Part shown: in pieces, positions 45,157 to 54,149 of the stretch | Position numbering within the stretch: position 1 is the first letter of the stretch | Layout: each line of letters opens with the position of its first letter | NCBI RefSeq assembly: GCF_900116295.1 | Contig: NZ_FPAF01000004.1 | Span: 1-64,000, forward strand | Source of the DNA: Bacillus sp. 103mf | Lineage (GTDB): Bacteria > Bacillota > Bacilli > Bacillales > Bacillaceae_G | DNA length: 64,000 nt | Reading direction: 5' to 3' | Notes under the pieces: model-generated | What the model saw: the letters and a program-made list of their open reading frames with translations, nothing else | Told to the model about the DNA's origin: nothing | The model's database searches: none | Program-made: the position numbers and the translations under genes

Positions 45157-46194
45157 GTGTTAGATGTTGTTGTGATTGGTGCTGGGCAAGCTGGATTAAG
45201 TATGGGTTACTATTTGAAGCAAGGAGGCTATGATTTTGTAATACTTGATGGAGAAAAAAGAATTGGAGATTCATGGAGAAACAGGTATGATTCTTTAGTT
45301 TTATTTACACCTAAATCATATAGTTCACTGCCAGGAATGAAATTAGAAGGAGATGAAAATGCATTTCCTACAAAAGATGAAATTGCAGACTATCTTGAAA
45401 CATATGCAAACCGTTTTTTGTTACCAGTACAGATGGAAATAACTGTACATAAAGTACAAAAAGTAAAAAGTACATTTGAAGTATCTACCGATAAGGGAGT
45501 ATTTCATTCCAAACATGTCATCATCGCATCTGGTGCTTTTCAGAAACCGTTCATTCCCTCAATTTCTCAAAGTCTTTCACAAGAGGTGTTTCAAATTCAT
45601 TCTTCTCAATATCAATCACTAGAGACGATTCCAGATGGTCCTGTCCTTGTGGTAGGGGGAGGGAATTCTGGTACACAAATTGCGACTGAACTTGCAGAAA
45701 GTCGCGATGTAACCATTGCTATTAGCCATCCACTTAAATTTTTACCACTTAAAATCATGGGTAAAAGCATTTTTCACTGGTTAGAAAAGATGGGTTTCTT
45801 ATATGCAGGAACTACTACAAAACGAGGATCATGGTTTCAAAAACAAAGTGACCCTATTTTTGGATTTGAATTTAAAAAAATGATACGTAAGGGAAAAATA
45901 GAAATCCACTCAAGAGTGATACAAGCACAGGGAGGAGAAATAACTTTTAATGATAGAAGCAAAATAAATGTGCACAATATTATATGGTCAACGGGTTTTG
46001 TTCCTCATTACAAATGGATAGACATAGAAGGAATTTTAGATGAAAAAGGATTTCCTCTTCATAAAAGGGGAGTGAGTCCAATTCAAGGTTTATATTATAT
46101 TGGATTACCGTGGCAATATCAGAGAGGATCAGCACTTATTTGTGGAGTGGGAAGAGATGCTGAGTTTTTATATTCAATTATACAAGGGACTTAA
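45157..46194 (+). CDS. Flavin-dependent monooxygenase-like NAD(P)/FAD protein
   Basis: The start is GTG 45157 (VLDVVVIGAGQAG), behind GGAGGTGA; the ATG at 45121 lies in the operator. The 345-aa protein has a FAD loop VVIGAGQAGLSMGYYL, GDSWRNRYDSLVLFTP, and an NADPH loop PVLVVGGGNSGTQIATEL. It resembles the CzcO/ArsO group of flavoproteins that occur in metal and arsenic clusters, and it lies between the cad and ars genes. Chemical role not known. Confidence 0.85.
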   Translation: MLDVVVIGAGQAGLSMGYYLKQGGYDFVILDGEKRIGDSWRNRYDSLVLFTPKSYSSLPGMKLEGDENAFPTKDEIADYLETYANRFLLPVQMEITVHKVQKVKSTFEVSTDKGVFHSKHVIIASGAFQKPFIPSISQSLSQEVFQIHSSQYQSLETIPDGPVLVVGGGNSGTQIATELAESRDVTIAISHPLKFLPLKIMGKSIFHWLEKMGFLYAGTTTKRGSWFQKQSDPIFGFEFKKMIRKGKIEIHSRVIQAQGGEITFNDRSKINVHNIIWSTGFVPHYKWIDIEGILDEKGFPLHKRGVSPIQGLYYIGLPWQYQRGSALICGVGRDAEFLYSIIQGT

Positions 46195-46227
46195 AAAATA
46201 ACTTAAATGACATTATTAAATCAAAAT

Positions 46228-46257
46228 AAAAAAGTAGCTGTTTTAGCTACTTTTTTA
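46228..46257. terminator. Bidirectional terminator
   Basis: AAAAAAGTAGCT at 46228-46239 pairs with AGCTACTTTTTT at 46245-46256. Confidence 0.85.
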
Positions 46258-46354
46258 TTTTGAAAACGCCAGTTGATAATTTTTATTTCTATAAAATAGA
46301 GTATATATTACTACGAATCTACATTACGCATAATGCTTTGAGTAGCGTGCTTAG

Positions 46355-47413
46355 TTATCCTTTTATACAAGTAGTATGGGAAAACTTTTTTTGTAATTTC
46401 AAAGCAACGTTGACGAGTGTGATTAAGACAGGCACTTCCACTAACGGTCCAATAACAGCGGCAAAAGCTGCACCCGAATGAATACCAAATACTCCAACAG
46501 CTACAGCGATAGCTAATTCAAAGTTATTACTTGCTGCTGTAAAGGATAATGAAGTTGCAACGGGATAACTTGTTCCCATTTTCTTTGATAAGAAGAATGA
46601 AACAAAGAACATGAAGATGAAGTAAATCAGCAATGGAATTGCAATCCGTACAACGTCTAATGGTAATTGAATAATCATTTCGCCTTTAATAGAGAACATC
46701 ACAACGATTGTGAATAATAAAGCGATTAAGGTTAATGGACTGATACGAGGAACGATCGTTGAATCATACCATTCACGTCCTTTTGTCTTTACAAAAATAA
46801 ATCGTGTTAACATACCTGCAATAAATGGGATTCCTAGGTAAATGAAGACACTCTTCGCAATTTCCGCCATTGAAATATCAACGACATAGCTCTCCATTCC
46901 TAACCATTTTGGTAACACTGTAACGAATACATATGTGTATACAGAATACAGTGAGATTTGAAAAATAGAATTAAAGGCAACAAGACCTGCTGTATATTCA
47001 CGATCTCCTTGTGCGAGGTCATTCCATACGATAACCATAGCAATGCAACGCGCTAAACCAATCATAATCAAACCAGTCATGTATTCTGGATAACCTTGTA
47101 GAAAAATGATTGCTAATATAAACATTAAAATTGGTCCAATGACCCAGTTTTGAAATAAAGATAATAATAGCACTTTCCAGTCTTTAAATACACGCCATAT
47201 TTCTTCGTAGCGAACTTTTGCTAGTGGTGGGTACATCATAATGATGAGTCCAATGGCAATTGGAATGAAAGTTGTTCCTACTTGTAAGGAATTTAGATGA
47301 TCAACAAAGTTAGGTGATACATAACCAATTAACACACCTAATGCCATAGCCAGAAAAATCCATAGTGTTAAATAACGATCTAAAAAGGATAGGTTCTTAC
47401 TGACATTCCCCAA
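46355..47413 (-). CDS. acr3: ACR3-family arsenite efflux permease
   Basis: Exports As(III) using the proton gradient, alone or with ArsA. The 352-aa protein has ten hydrophobic helices, with the conserved Cys in [16 protein letters not shown] and [25 protein letters not shown] with the essential Glu region. GGAGGAG lies before the ATG. It faces arsRCDA across a shared control region with two copies of the same operator. The more usual single-operon arsRBC order is not kept. Confidence 0.93.
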   Translation of the reverse strand: MGNVSKNLSFLDRYLTLWIFLAMALGVLIGYVSPNFVDHLNSLQVGTTFIPIAIGLIIMMYPPLAKVRYEEIWRVFKDWKVLLLSLFQNWVIGPILMFILAIIFLQGYPEYMTGLIMIGLARCIAMVIVWNDLAQGDREYTAGLVAFNSIFQISLYSVYTYVFVTVLPKWLGMESYVVDISMAEIAKSVFIYLGIPFIAGMLTRFIFVKTKGREWYDSTIVPRISPLTLIALLFTIVVMFSIKGEMIIQLPLDVVRIAIPLLIYFIFMFFVSFFLSKKMGTSYPVATSLSFTAASNNFELAIAVAVGVFGIHSGAAFAAVIGPLVEVPVLITLVNVALKLQKKFSHTTCIKG

Positions 47414-47448
47414 TTTATTCTCCTCCTTGAAAGATATTGTTGTTCACT

Positions 47449-47648
47449 TATATAAGTATACGCTTATATTAGTGTTTGATTATATGTTTTTCAAGTATTT
47501 TTAATGAATGGAAGTTTTTCTTTTTAAGGAATCAGTGAAATGTCGTTTATGGCGTAGAAGAAAAGGAAACCTTATAAAAGAGGATTTGTTGCTTAAGTTT
47601 TTGAGCTATTAGTATTTTTTAGTTGAATATATAAGTAAATGCTTATAT
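47449..47648. promoter_or_regulatory. Paired ArsR operators in the divergent ars control region
   Basis: The same dyad occurs at 47449-47469 (toward acr3) and 47628-47648 (toward arsR): TATATAAGTA, three bases differing or kept, then GCTTATAT. The two copies share 19 of 21 positions. A single ArsR can thus control both transcripts. Confidence 0.82.
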
Positions 47649-47676
47649 ACTTATGGTGAGAAAAGGAGGTTGAGAT

Positions 47677-48006
47677 ATGCAAAAGACAATATTAGAAATT
47701 GAAAAGGTATCAAGTATCCTTAAATTATTAGGGGATAAAACGCGATTAGCGATGATGCGAATGGTATATGAACAAGAATATTGTGTTTGTAATTTTGTAG
47801 ATATATTCGAAATGAGTCAACCTTCTATTAGTCAACATGTACGCAAGCTGAAGGATGCAGGGCTTGTGAAAGAAGAAAGACGTGGACAATGGATTTATTA
47901 CTCCATTAATAACGAAAGTGAATATTACGAATTGATTCAAGATGTGATTCGTCATGTAGCTCTTCCGCAAGGTGCAGATACTTGTGATGATAACTGCTGT
48001 AATTAA
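47677..48006 (+). CDS. arsR: ArsR arsenic-sensing repressor
   Basis: A 109-aa winged-helix protein of the ArsR/SmtB family. The metal-binding pair lies in EYCVCNFVDIFEMSQPSISQHVRKL, the classic ELCVCDL-type site, just before the recognition helix. The tail ends CDDNCCN, possible extra ligands. AAAGGAGGTTG precedes the ATG. First gene of arsRCDA. Confidence 0.94.
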   Translation: MQKTILEIEKVSSILKLLGDKTRLAMMRMVYEQEYCVCNFVDIFEMSQPSISQHVRKLKDAGLVKEERRGQWIYYSINNESEYYELIQDVIRHVALPQGADTCDDNCCN

Positions 48007-48031
48007 AAGAAATAATAGGAGATGAACAGAC

Positions 48032-48433
48032 ATGACAAAGAAAACAATCTATTTCTTATGTACAGGTAACTCTTGTCGTAGCCAGATAGCTGAAGGGTTC
48101 GGGAAAAAGTATTTGGGTGATACATGGAATGTGTACTCTGCAGGGATTGAAGCACATGGCGTGAATCCAAATGCAATTAAAGCAATGAATGAAGTAAATA
48201 TTGATATTACAGGTCAAACATCAGATATCATCGACCTTGACATTTTAAATAAAGCAGACTTTGTTGTGACATTATGTGGACATGCGAGAGATGTATGCCC
48301 AACAATTCCTCCACATGTGAAACATGAACATTGGGGATTTGATGATCCAGCAGGGCAAGATTGGTCAGTGTTTCAACGTGTGCGTGATGAGATTGGTACA
48401 CGCATTAAGAAATTTGCGGAAACAGGTGAGTAA
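48032..48433 (+). CDS. arsC: Arsenate reductase, thioredoxin-coupled
   Basis: Reduces As(V) to As(III) for export. The 133-aa low-molecular-weight phosphatase fold has the P-loop [16 protein letters not shown] (nucleophile Cys near residue 10) and the redox pair in [15 protein letters not shown] (Cys near 82 and 89), typical of the Staphylococcus pI258 / Bacillus type that uses thioredoxin. TAGGAGATG precedes the ATG. Confidence 0.95.
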   Translation: MTKKTIYFLCTGNSCRSQIAEGFGKKYLGDTWNVYSAGIEAHGVNPNAIKAMNEVNIDITGQTSDIIDLDILNKADFVVTLCGHARDVCPTIPPHVKHEHWGFDDPAGQDWSVFQRVRDEIGTRIKKFAETGE

Positions 48434-48442
48434 TCAAAACAT

Positions 48443-48470
48443 AGCCGAGAAGAAGTTCTCGGCTTCTTGT
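48443..48470 (+). terminator. Hairpin between arsC and arsD
   Basis: AGCCGAGAA at 48443-48451 pairs with TTCTCGGCT at 48456-48464. The T run is weak, so it may partly attenuate or stabilise RNA rather than stop it. Confidence 0.65.
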
Positions 48471-48488
48471 ATATAGGGGGAAAAGAAA

Positions 48489-48848
48489 ATGAAAAAAATT
48501 GAAATTTATGATCCAGCAATGTGTTGTTCAACAGGTGTTTGTGGACCAAGTGTAGACCCAGAATTAATTCGAGTTTCTGTGGCTGTTAACAATTTGAAAA
48601 ATAAAGGATTTGATATCACACGCTATAATTTAGCAAGTGAACCAGATGCGTTTGCATCAAATGAAATCATCAGTAAATTGTTAATGGAAAAAGGTCCTGA
48701 AGTACTTCCTGTTACTCTTGTTGATGGTGAAGTGGTAAAAGAAAAAGAATACTTATCAAATGATGAATTTGTTGCATTAACAGGATTAACAGAAGAAGAG
48801 TTAAGTCAAAAGCCTCGTGTACGTTTAGGATTAAACGTGAAAAAGTAA
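48489..48848 (+). CDS. arsD: ArsD arsenic metallochaperone
   Basis: Passes As(III) to ArsA. The 119-aa protein has MKKIEIYDPAMCCSTGVCG with the Cys12-Cys13-Cys18 site that binds arsenite and GPEVLPVTLVDGEVVKEKEY in the thioredoxin-like fold. The C-terminal vicinal Cys pairs of the plasmid R773 ArsD are absent, as in many Firmicutes. AGGGGGAAAAG precedes the ATG. Confidence 0.94.
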   Translation: MKKIEIYDPAMCCSTGVCGPSVDPELIRVSVAVNNLKNKGFDITRYNLASEPDAFASNEIISKLLMEKGPEVLPVTLVDGEVVKEKEYLSNDEFVALTGLTEEELSQKPRVRLGLNVKK

Positions 48849-48867
48849 AGAGAAAGAAGGAATAGAC

Positions 48868-50634
48868 ATGACTCGTTTATATAATCCACAGACAATGGAA
48901 TTTACACCATTTCTATTCTTTACGGGAAAAGGTGGTGTGGGAAAAACATCAACTGCATGTGCAACCGCAATCACATTAGCTGATAAAGGAAAGCGTGTAT
49001 TGCTTGTAAGTACAGACCCAGCTTCGAATTTACAAGATGTGTTTGGTATGGAACTAACGAATCAACCAGTAAAAATTCAAAGTGTAAATAATTTATTCGT
49101 AGCTAATTTAGACCCTGAAACAGCAGCAATCCAGTATAAAGAACGGATTGTAGGACCTTATCGTGAAAAACTTCCAGAAGCGGTTATTAATCAAATGGAA
49201 GAACAGCTTTCAGGGGCATGTACGGTTGAAATTGCAGCATTCGATGAGTTTTCATCTTTATTAACAAATAAAGAACTAACAAAACAGTACGATCATATTA
49301 TTTTTGATACAGCACCAACAGGACATACGTTGCGCCTTCTTCAACTTCCAACAGCATGGAGTGGATTCTTAGAAGAAAGTACACATGGTGCTTCTTGTCT
49401 TGGGCCACTTGCTGGATTAAGTGAGAAGAAAAAACTGTATGAAGAAACAGTTGCCAAACTGTCTAGTGGAGAACAAACAACATTAGTGTTAGTAACACGT
49501 CCAGACATATCTCCATTACAAGAAGCTGCAAGGGCTTCAAAAGAACTTGGAGAAATTGGGGTACAGAATCAAGTGCTACTTATCAATGGGATGATGCAAA
49601 ATCATGTGAAAGAGGATGAAGTATCCCAAGCTTTTTATGAGAGACAAACAAAGGCATTAGAACAAATACCAGACGAATTAAAGCAGGTTATGACTTACGC
49701 TGTTCCTTTAGCGTCGTTTAATATCACTGGTATTGAAAATCTTCGTAAATTATTTATGAACAGTGCGATATTCGATGTGATGACATTAGAATCAAAAGAC
49801 ATGAAAACAGCACCTTTAAAAGATTTGATTGAGAATATACACAAAACTGGTCAAAGTGTTATTTTCACGATGGGGAAAGGCGGCGTGGGAAAAACAACGG
49901 TCGCATCTACGATTGCGGTTGGTTTAGTGGAAAAAGGGCACAAGGTTCATTTAACGACTACTGATCCAGCAGCACACTTAGATCATGTCATGCACCATGA
50001 ATTTGTACATGGCAACTTATCCGTAAGCCGTATTGATCCAAAAGTCGAAGTGGAAAAGTATCGAGAAGAAATTCTGAATCAATCAAGAGAGTTGTTAGAT
50101 GAGGAAGGATTAGCTTATTTAGAAGAAGATTTACGATCCCCTTGTACAGAAGAAATTGCGATTTTTCGTGCGTTCGCCAACATTGTAGAAAAGGCAAGTA
50201 ACGAAATCGTTGTTATTGATACAGCACCAACAGGACATACATTATTATTGCTTGATGCAGCACATTCGTATCATAAAGAAATCGAACGTTCGACTGGTGA
50301 AGTTCCAGTTTCAGTACAACAATTATTACCACGTCTTCGCAATACAAAAGAAACAGGTGTTGTGATTGTAACATTAGCAGAAGCTACACCTGTGCTTGAA
50401 GCAAGTCGTTTGCAAGAAGATTTAAAACGAGCAAACATCACACCAACTTGGTGGGTAATTAACCAAAGTTTATATGCAACGCATACGAAAGACCCTATCC
50501 TACATGGCAGAGCAATGTCAGAAATAGAATGGATGTGTGAGGTCGAAAAAAGATCGAATGGACAATATGTTGTGATCCCTTGGAAAGCACAAGATATTGT
50601 TGGCTATAAAAATTTAAAACATTTAACAGTGTAA
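48868..50634 (+). CDS. arsA: ArsA arsenite-stimulated ATPase
   Basis: Drives the arsenite pump. The 588-aa protein is a tandem repeat of two ATPase halves, each with a deviant Walker A (FFTGKGGVGKTSTACA; FTMGKGGVGKTTVAST) and DTAPTGHT signature (near 149 and 452). Cysteines for As(III) appear in SGACTVE and SPCTEE. With ArsD upstream and Acr3 opposite, it completes the efflux system. Confidence 0.95.
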   Translation: MTRLYNPQTMEFTPFLFFTGKGGVGKTSTACATAITLADKGKRVLLVSTDPASNLQDVFGMELTNQPVKIQSVNNLFVANLDPETAAIQYKERIVGPYREKLPEAVINQMEEQLSGACTVEIAAFDEFSSLLTNKELTKQYDHIIFDTAPTGHTLRLLQLPTAWSGFLEESTHGASCLGPLAGLSEKKKLYEETVAKLSSGEQTTLVLVTRPDISPLQEAARASKELGEIGVQNQVLLINGMMQNHVKEDEVSQAFYERQTKALEQIPDELKQVMTYAVPLASFNITGIENLRKLFMNSAIFDVMTLESKDMKTAPLKDLIENIHKTGQSVIFTMGKGGVGKTTVASTIAVGLVEKGHKVHLTTTDPAAHLDHVMHHEFVHGNLSVSRIDPKVEVEKYREEILNQSRELLDEEGLAYLEEDLRSPCTEEIAIFRAFANIVEKASNEIVVIDTAPTGHTLLLLDAAHSYHKEIERSTGEVPVSVQQLLPRLRNTKETGVVIVTLAEATPVLEASRLQEDLKRANITPTWWVINQSLYATHTKDPILHGRAMSEIEWMCEVEKRSNGQYVVIPWKAQDIVGYKNLKHLTV

Positions 50635-50655
50635 AATAGAAGAGGAGAGATTAAC

Positions 50656-50937
50656 ATGATTATTACAGATGGAGCAAAAACATATATTGGAGAAATTATG
50701 AAAGAGCATGGTGTATTCACATTACGTTTTTCATTTGAAGGTACAGGATGTTGTGGACCAAGCTGGGGAATGTCGTTAGCTGCAGTACAAGAAGACGATG
50801 TTGTACAAACAATTAATGGGCTAGAGATTGCAATTGATAAAAAGGTTTTAGATACAGTAGATAAACTTACTCTTGATTTTGAAGGCAACGGGGAAGAAGC
50901 AGGTTTGGTCTTCCACGGAGGAGAAAGCTGCTGTTAG
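50656..50937 (+). CDS. HesB/IscA-like small protein of the ars operon
   Basis: A 93-aa protein with a HesB-like fold: FSFEGTGCCGPSWGMSLAA in the centre and a GGESCC tail, giving cysteines for metal or Fe-S binding. It follows arsA by 21 bases and is often found at the end of such ars operons. It may bind arsenite or help assemble Fe-S clusters; no direct evidence. Confidence 0.85.
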   Translation: MIITDGAKTYIGEIMKEHGVFTLRFSFEGTGCCGPSWGMSLAAVQEDDVVQTINGLEIAIDKKVLDTVDKLTLDFEGNGEEAGLVFHGGESCC

Positions 50938-50962
50938 AGATAGAAAAAAGGTCTCCTTAAAC

Positions 50963-51019
50963 GGGGCTGTTGACAAAAAGGGGGAGCGCTTTGCGTTTCC
51001 TCTTTTTGTCAACAGCCCC
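50963..51019. repeat. Long inverted repeat after the ars operon
   Basis: GGGGCTGTTGACAAAAAG at 50963-50980 is matched perfectly by CTTTTTGTCAACAGCCCC at 51002-51019 (18 bp), with a shorter hairpin inside (GAGCGC / GCG). It may end the ars transcript, but the GGGGCTGTTGAC-type end also looks like an IS terminal repeat, so it could be a minimal mobile remnant. Confidence 0.8.
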
Positions 51020-51191
51020 TTATCGACAGGTTCTCTTTTTCTATGTGATTTTATTCGTTTTTATGAAAGTTATTTATTTAAAAGAATAAAATAAATTGTC
51101 ACGGTGAAGGAGTAGTAGTGGTATAAAAATTTATTAGAAATTTATTTTTATTTTGTATCCTTTCAATATAATAGCTTGAAAGGAGAATTCT

Positions 51192-52175
51192 ATGAGAAAA
51201 TTATTTAAAGTATTAAAAAATGTATTTGCTATGTTCATTTCAGTTCTTTTGCTTGTATCAGTATCTGTATGTATATACCATAACTACAAATTAAGTAAGG
51301 AATCAGCGTTAATTAAAAGTAAGGGGACGTTAGTTCAATTTAATAACAAAAAAATCAATGTATATAATGAAGGGAGCGGTGAGGATACATATGTATTTAT
51401 GTCTGGTGCTGGGATAGCTGCTCCTGTTTATGAGTTTAAAGGTTTGTATAGCAAATTTTCAAAAGAGAATAAAATAGCTGTCGTAGAAAGAGCGGGTTAT
51501 GGTTACAGCGATGCTTTTGAAGATAACAGAGATATTGATACAATATTAGAACAGACTAGGAAGGCACTTATTCAAAGTGGGAATAAGCCACCATATATAT
51601 TAATGCCACACTCTTTATCAGGCCTAGAAGCTATCTACTGGGCACAAAAGTATCCGCATGAGATAAAGGGGATCATTGCTTTAGATATTGGCTTGCCGCA
51701 ACAGTATGTAACGTATAAACGAGATCTAGTTGATACACTAAAAATAAAAGGAATGAATATTTTCACAAAAATCGGATTGCATCGATTCGTACCATCTTTA
51801 GCTTATAATCCTGAAGTAATTCGGCAGTCTTTTTTAACTGAACAGGAAAAAGAAGTGTATAAAGCGATAGCCAATAAACAATTTTTTAATGATGATATGG
51901 AGCAAGAGCTTTTACAGGCATATGAAAATGGGAGGAAATCAATTCATCTACCGTTTCCAAAAGAAACACCGATATTGTTTATAGACGCGGTTGCTGAACA
52001 ATATAAAAACTCGAAATATGCAAAACAAAATTATAAAGATTATAAGCACTTTGCCAAACAACTGTTAAGATCAGAAGTTATAAAAGTTAGCGGTACACAC
52101 TGTATTTATTTATACGAACCAGATGAAATCTACAATCTTACAATGGAGTTTATGAATAAAAAAGATAAAAAATGA
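51192..52175 (+). CDS. Membrane-anchored alpha/beta hydrolase
   Basis: A 327-aa protein with one N-terminal membrane helix (VFAMFISVLLLVSVSVCIY) and an outer alpha/beta-hydrolase domain. The oxyanion region reads FMSGAGIAAPVYEF, the nucleophile Ser is in LMPHSLSGLEAIYWAQKY, and the base is probably His in KVSGTHCIYLYEPDEI. GAAAGGAGAAT precedes the ATG. It is followed after 10 bases by a two-component system, so its expression or product may be linked to the signal sensed. Confidence 0.87.
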   Translation: MRKLFKVLKNVFAMFISVLLLVSVSVCIYHNYKLSKESALIKSKGTLVQFNNKKINVYNEGSGEDTYVFMSGAGIAAPVYEFKGLYSKFSKENKIAVVERAGYGYSDAFEDNRDIDTILEQTRKALIQSGNKPPYILMPHSLSGLEAIYWAQKYPHEIKGIIALDIGLPQQYVTYKRDLVDTLKIKGMNIFTKIGLHRFVPSLAYNPEVIRQSFLTEQEKEVYKAIANKQFFNDDMEQELLQAYENGRKSIHLPFPKETPILFIDAVAEQYKNSKYAKQNYKDYKHFAKQLLRSEVIKVSGTHCIYLYEPDEIYNLTMEFMNKKDKK

Positions 52176-52188
52176 AGGGTTTTACGTG

Positions 52189-52860
52189 ATGAAGGGATAT
52201 AACATTTTAATTGTTGAAGATGATTTGATGATTGGTGATTTATTGCAAAAAATTTTGCAGCGCGAAGGGTACAATGTATGTTGGAAGAAAGAAGGAAAAG
52301 ATATTACTGAAATCATCCATGAGATAGATTTAGTTATAATGGATATTATGTTACCAGGTGAAGATGGTTATCAAATTACGAAGAAAATAAAAAATCTTGG
52401 ATTAAATATCCCGGTTATCTTTTTATCTGCTCGAAGTGATATGGATAGCAAACTCCAAGGATTGACTATTGGGGAAGATTATATGATAAAACCTTTTGAT
52501 CCTAGAGAGCTGTTACTAAGAATGCAGAAAATGTTAGAGAATCAATACGGTACGTTTACGCAAATCAAACATTTATATATTGATGCAGAACATAAAAAGG
52601 TTTTCAATACTAGCTTGCATAATGAAGTTGCTTTTACTACGATTGAGCGTAAAATATTCTTCTATTTATATGAAAATAGGGATAGAATTTTAACGAAAGA
52701 ACATTTTTTTGACTATTTATGGCAACTAGAAGACAGAAATCCCAATATCGTGAATGTACATATTAAAAAAATTAGAACAAAGATTCATGATAAAACGGGT
52801 GAAATTATTCAAAATATATATGGAGAAGGGTATCGACTAAATACCTATATGAAGAAATGA
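52189..52860 (+). CDS. OmpR/PhoB-family response regulator
   Basis: About 223 aa. The receiver domain (5-115) has acidic residues in IVEDDLMIGD, the phospho-Asp in DLVIMDIMLPGEDG and Lys in MIKPFDPREL; the winged-helix DNA-binding domain (130-222) has RILTKEHFFDYLW and NIVNVHIKKIRTKI. It overlaps the sensor-kinase gene by four bases. Target genes unknown; the adjacent hydrolase gene is a candidate. Confidence 0.92.
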   Translation: MKGYNILIVEDDLMIGDLLQKILQREGYNVCWKKEGKDITEIIHEIDLVIMDIMLPGEDGYQITKKIKNLGLNIPVIFLSARSDMDSKLQGLTIGEDYMIKPFDPRELLLRMQKMLENQYGTFTQIKHLYIDAEHKKVFNTSLHNEVAFTTIERKIFFYLYENRDRILTKEHFFDYLWQLEDRNPNIVNVHIKKIRTKIHDKTGEIIQNIYGEGYRLNTYMKK

Positions 52861-53858
52861 AATTAAAGAAGAAATACCAATTATTATTATTTTCCGCTAT
52901 TATTAGCGTACCATTGTTATTGCTATTGATTAGTGTCTCTATGTCAATAATTTATAATATTGCCTTTAAAGCGAAGAACAAGCACATTCCTTTTCATGAA
53001 TCATTTGCATATCCTACAATGCTAGTTATCTTTTTTGTATCACTATTATTGTTAGCCTTTTTATTTTCGAAATCAATTAATTCACTATTAAATAAGGTAA
53101 ATATACTAAATAAAACGATTCGACATTTAGCTAGCGATAAAAAGATCCCGAATACATTAGATGTTAAAAGGGATGATGAAGTAGGGGAATTAATTCGCTC
53201 AGTAAATTTATTAATTGAAAGAACTATATACCGAGAATTAGAACTTAAACAGCAAGAGGAAATGAAGAAGGAACTTTTAAATAAACTAAGACATGATATT
53301 AATACACCTTTAACAGCTATGAGATTACAACTATTTTATTTAGAAGACCAATATAATGCTCAAACACAAGTACTAGAATCGTTATATCAACAAATACAGT
53401 ATATTGCTGAATTAACCAATGAATTTAAATTACAATCTACAGATGCATTAGAGAATTCTTATATTGTAAATGATGATGTGAATATACATAATGTATTAGA
53501 AACGATGGTTAAAAAATGGAGTTATCTGTATAGTATGCATGATATCGAATTAGTATATAATCCAATACGTAAAGATTTGATATGGACTAGTAACGATTTG
53601 TGGCTTCAAAGATTATTTGATAACATTTTTCAGAATACGTTACAACATTCAAAAGCTAAAAAACTTGTGATAACGATTGAAAATAGTGTTGTTTCTATTA
53701 GGGATAATGGAATTGGTTTTGATATGAATGGTCAAAGTACGGGACTTGGATTAAAAATAATTGAAGATATATCTAGATTGCTCAATATTAAATATACTTT
53801 ACAGTCAAATAAAGATGGGACTATATATTGTTTTACCGCAATCGAAAATAATATATAA
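52857..53858 (+). CDS. Sensor histidine kinase
   Basis: A 333-aa kinase with two membrane helices (LLLFSAIISVPLLLLLISVS; YPTMLVIFFVSLLLLAFLF) and only a short outer loop, so it may sense the membrane or a partner. A HAMP-like linker is followed by the H-box ELLNKLRHDINTPLTAMRLQ, N-box LFDNIFQNTLQHSKAK, and GLGLKIIEDIS. It is shorter than typical sensor kinases (intramembrane-sensing type). Partner of the upstream regulator. Confidence 0.9.
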   Translation: MKLKKKYQLLLFSAIISVPLLLLLISVSMSIIYNIAFKAKNKHIPFHESFAYPTMLVIFFVSLLLLAFLFSKSINSLLNKVNILNKTIRHLASDKKIPNTLDVKRDDEVGELIRSVNLLIERTIYRELELKQQEEMKKELLNKLRHDINTPLTAMRLQLFYLEDQYNAQTQVLESLYQQIQYIAELTNEFKLQSTDALENSYIVNDDVNIHNVLETMVKKWSYLYSMHDIELVYNPIRKDLIWTSNDLWLQRLFDNIFQNTLQHSKAKKLVITIENSVVSIRDNGIGFDMNGQSTGLGLKIIEDISRLLNIKYTLQSNKDGTIYCFTAIENNI

Positions 53859-53925
53859 GGGATACTTATTATTATTTTGTAAAGGAATATGGTTTGAATA
53901 TTTTGTAATTTAAATAGTTGAATTA

Positions 53926-53967
53926 AATCCATTTTGATCATTCTCTTTTCAAAATGGATTCTTTTTT
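53926..53967 (+). terminator. Terminator of the two-component operon
   Basis: AATCCATTTTGA at 53926-53937 pairs with TCAAAATGGATT at 53949-53960, followed by CTTTTTT. Confidence 0.88.
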
Positions 53968-54007
53968 AGTAGATTTAAGTTTAGGGTTTATCAAAAATAA
54001 ACCTGTG

Positions 54008-54149
54008 TCAACTGACCCGCCACCTACTCGCTAATGCTCCTTGAGGTGGGGGCTTGTAACTACCCAGAAGTGCAGACGATTCTTACGGATCTCCTTCCTT
54101 CAATTGGTGTTTACATAAGGGCAGGTTGACAGCTACCCAACAAGGGAAG
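54008..54149 (-). ncRNA. Predicted omega RNA / right end of the second TnpB element
   Basis: Past the tnpB stop (minus strand), DNA is GC-rich and foldable, ending in a hairpin with arms CCCCCACCTCAAGG and the complementary TAGGTGGCGGG, then TCAGTTGAC. This is an IS605 right end; the guide would begin just below 54008. Limits inferred by analogy with other TnpB systems. Confidence 0.55.
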
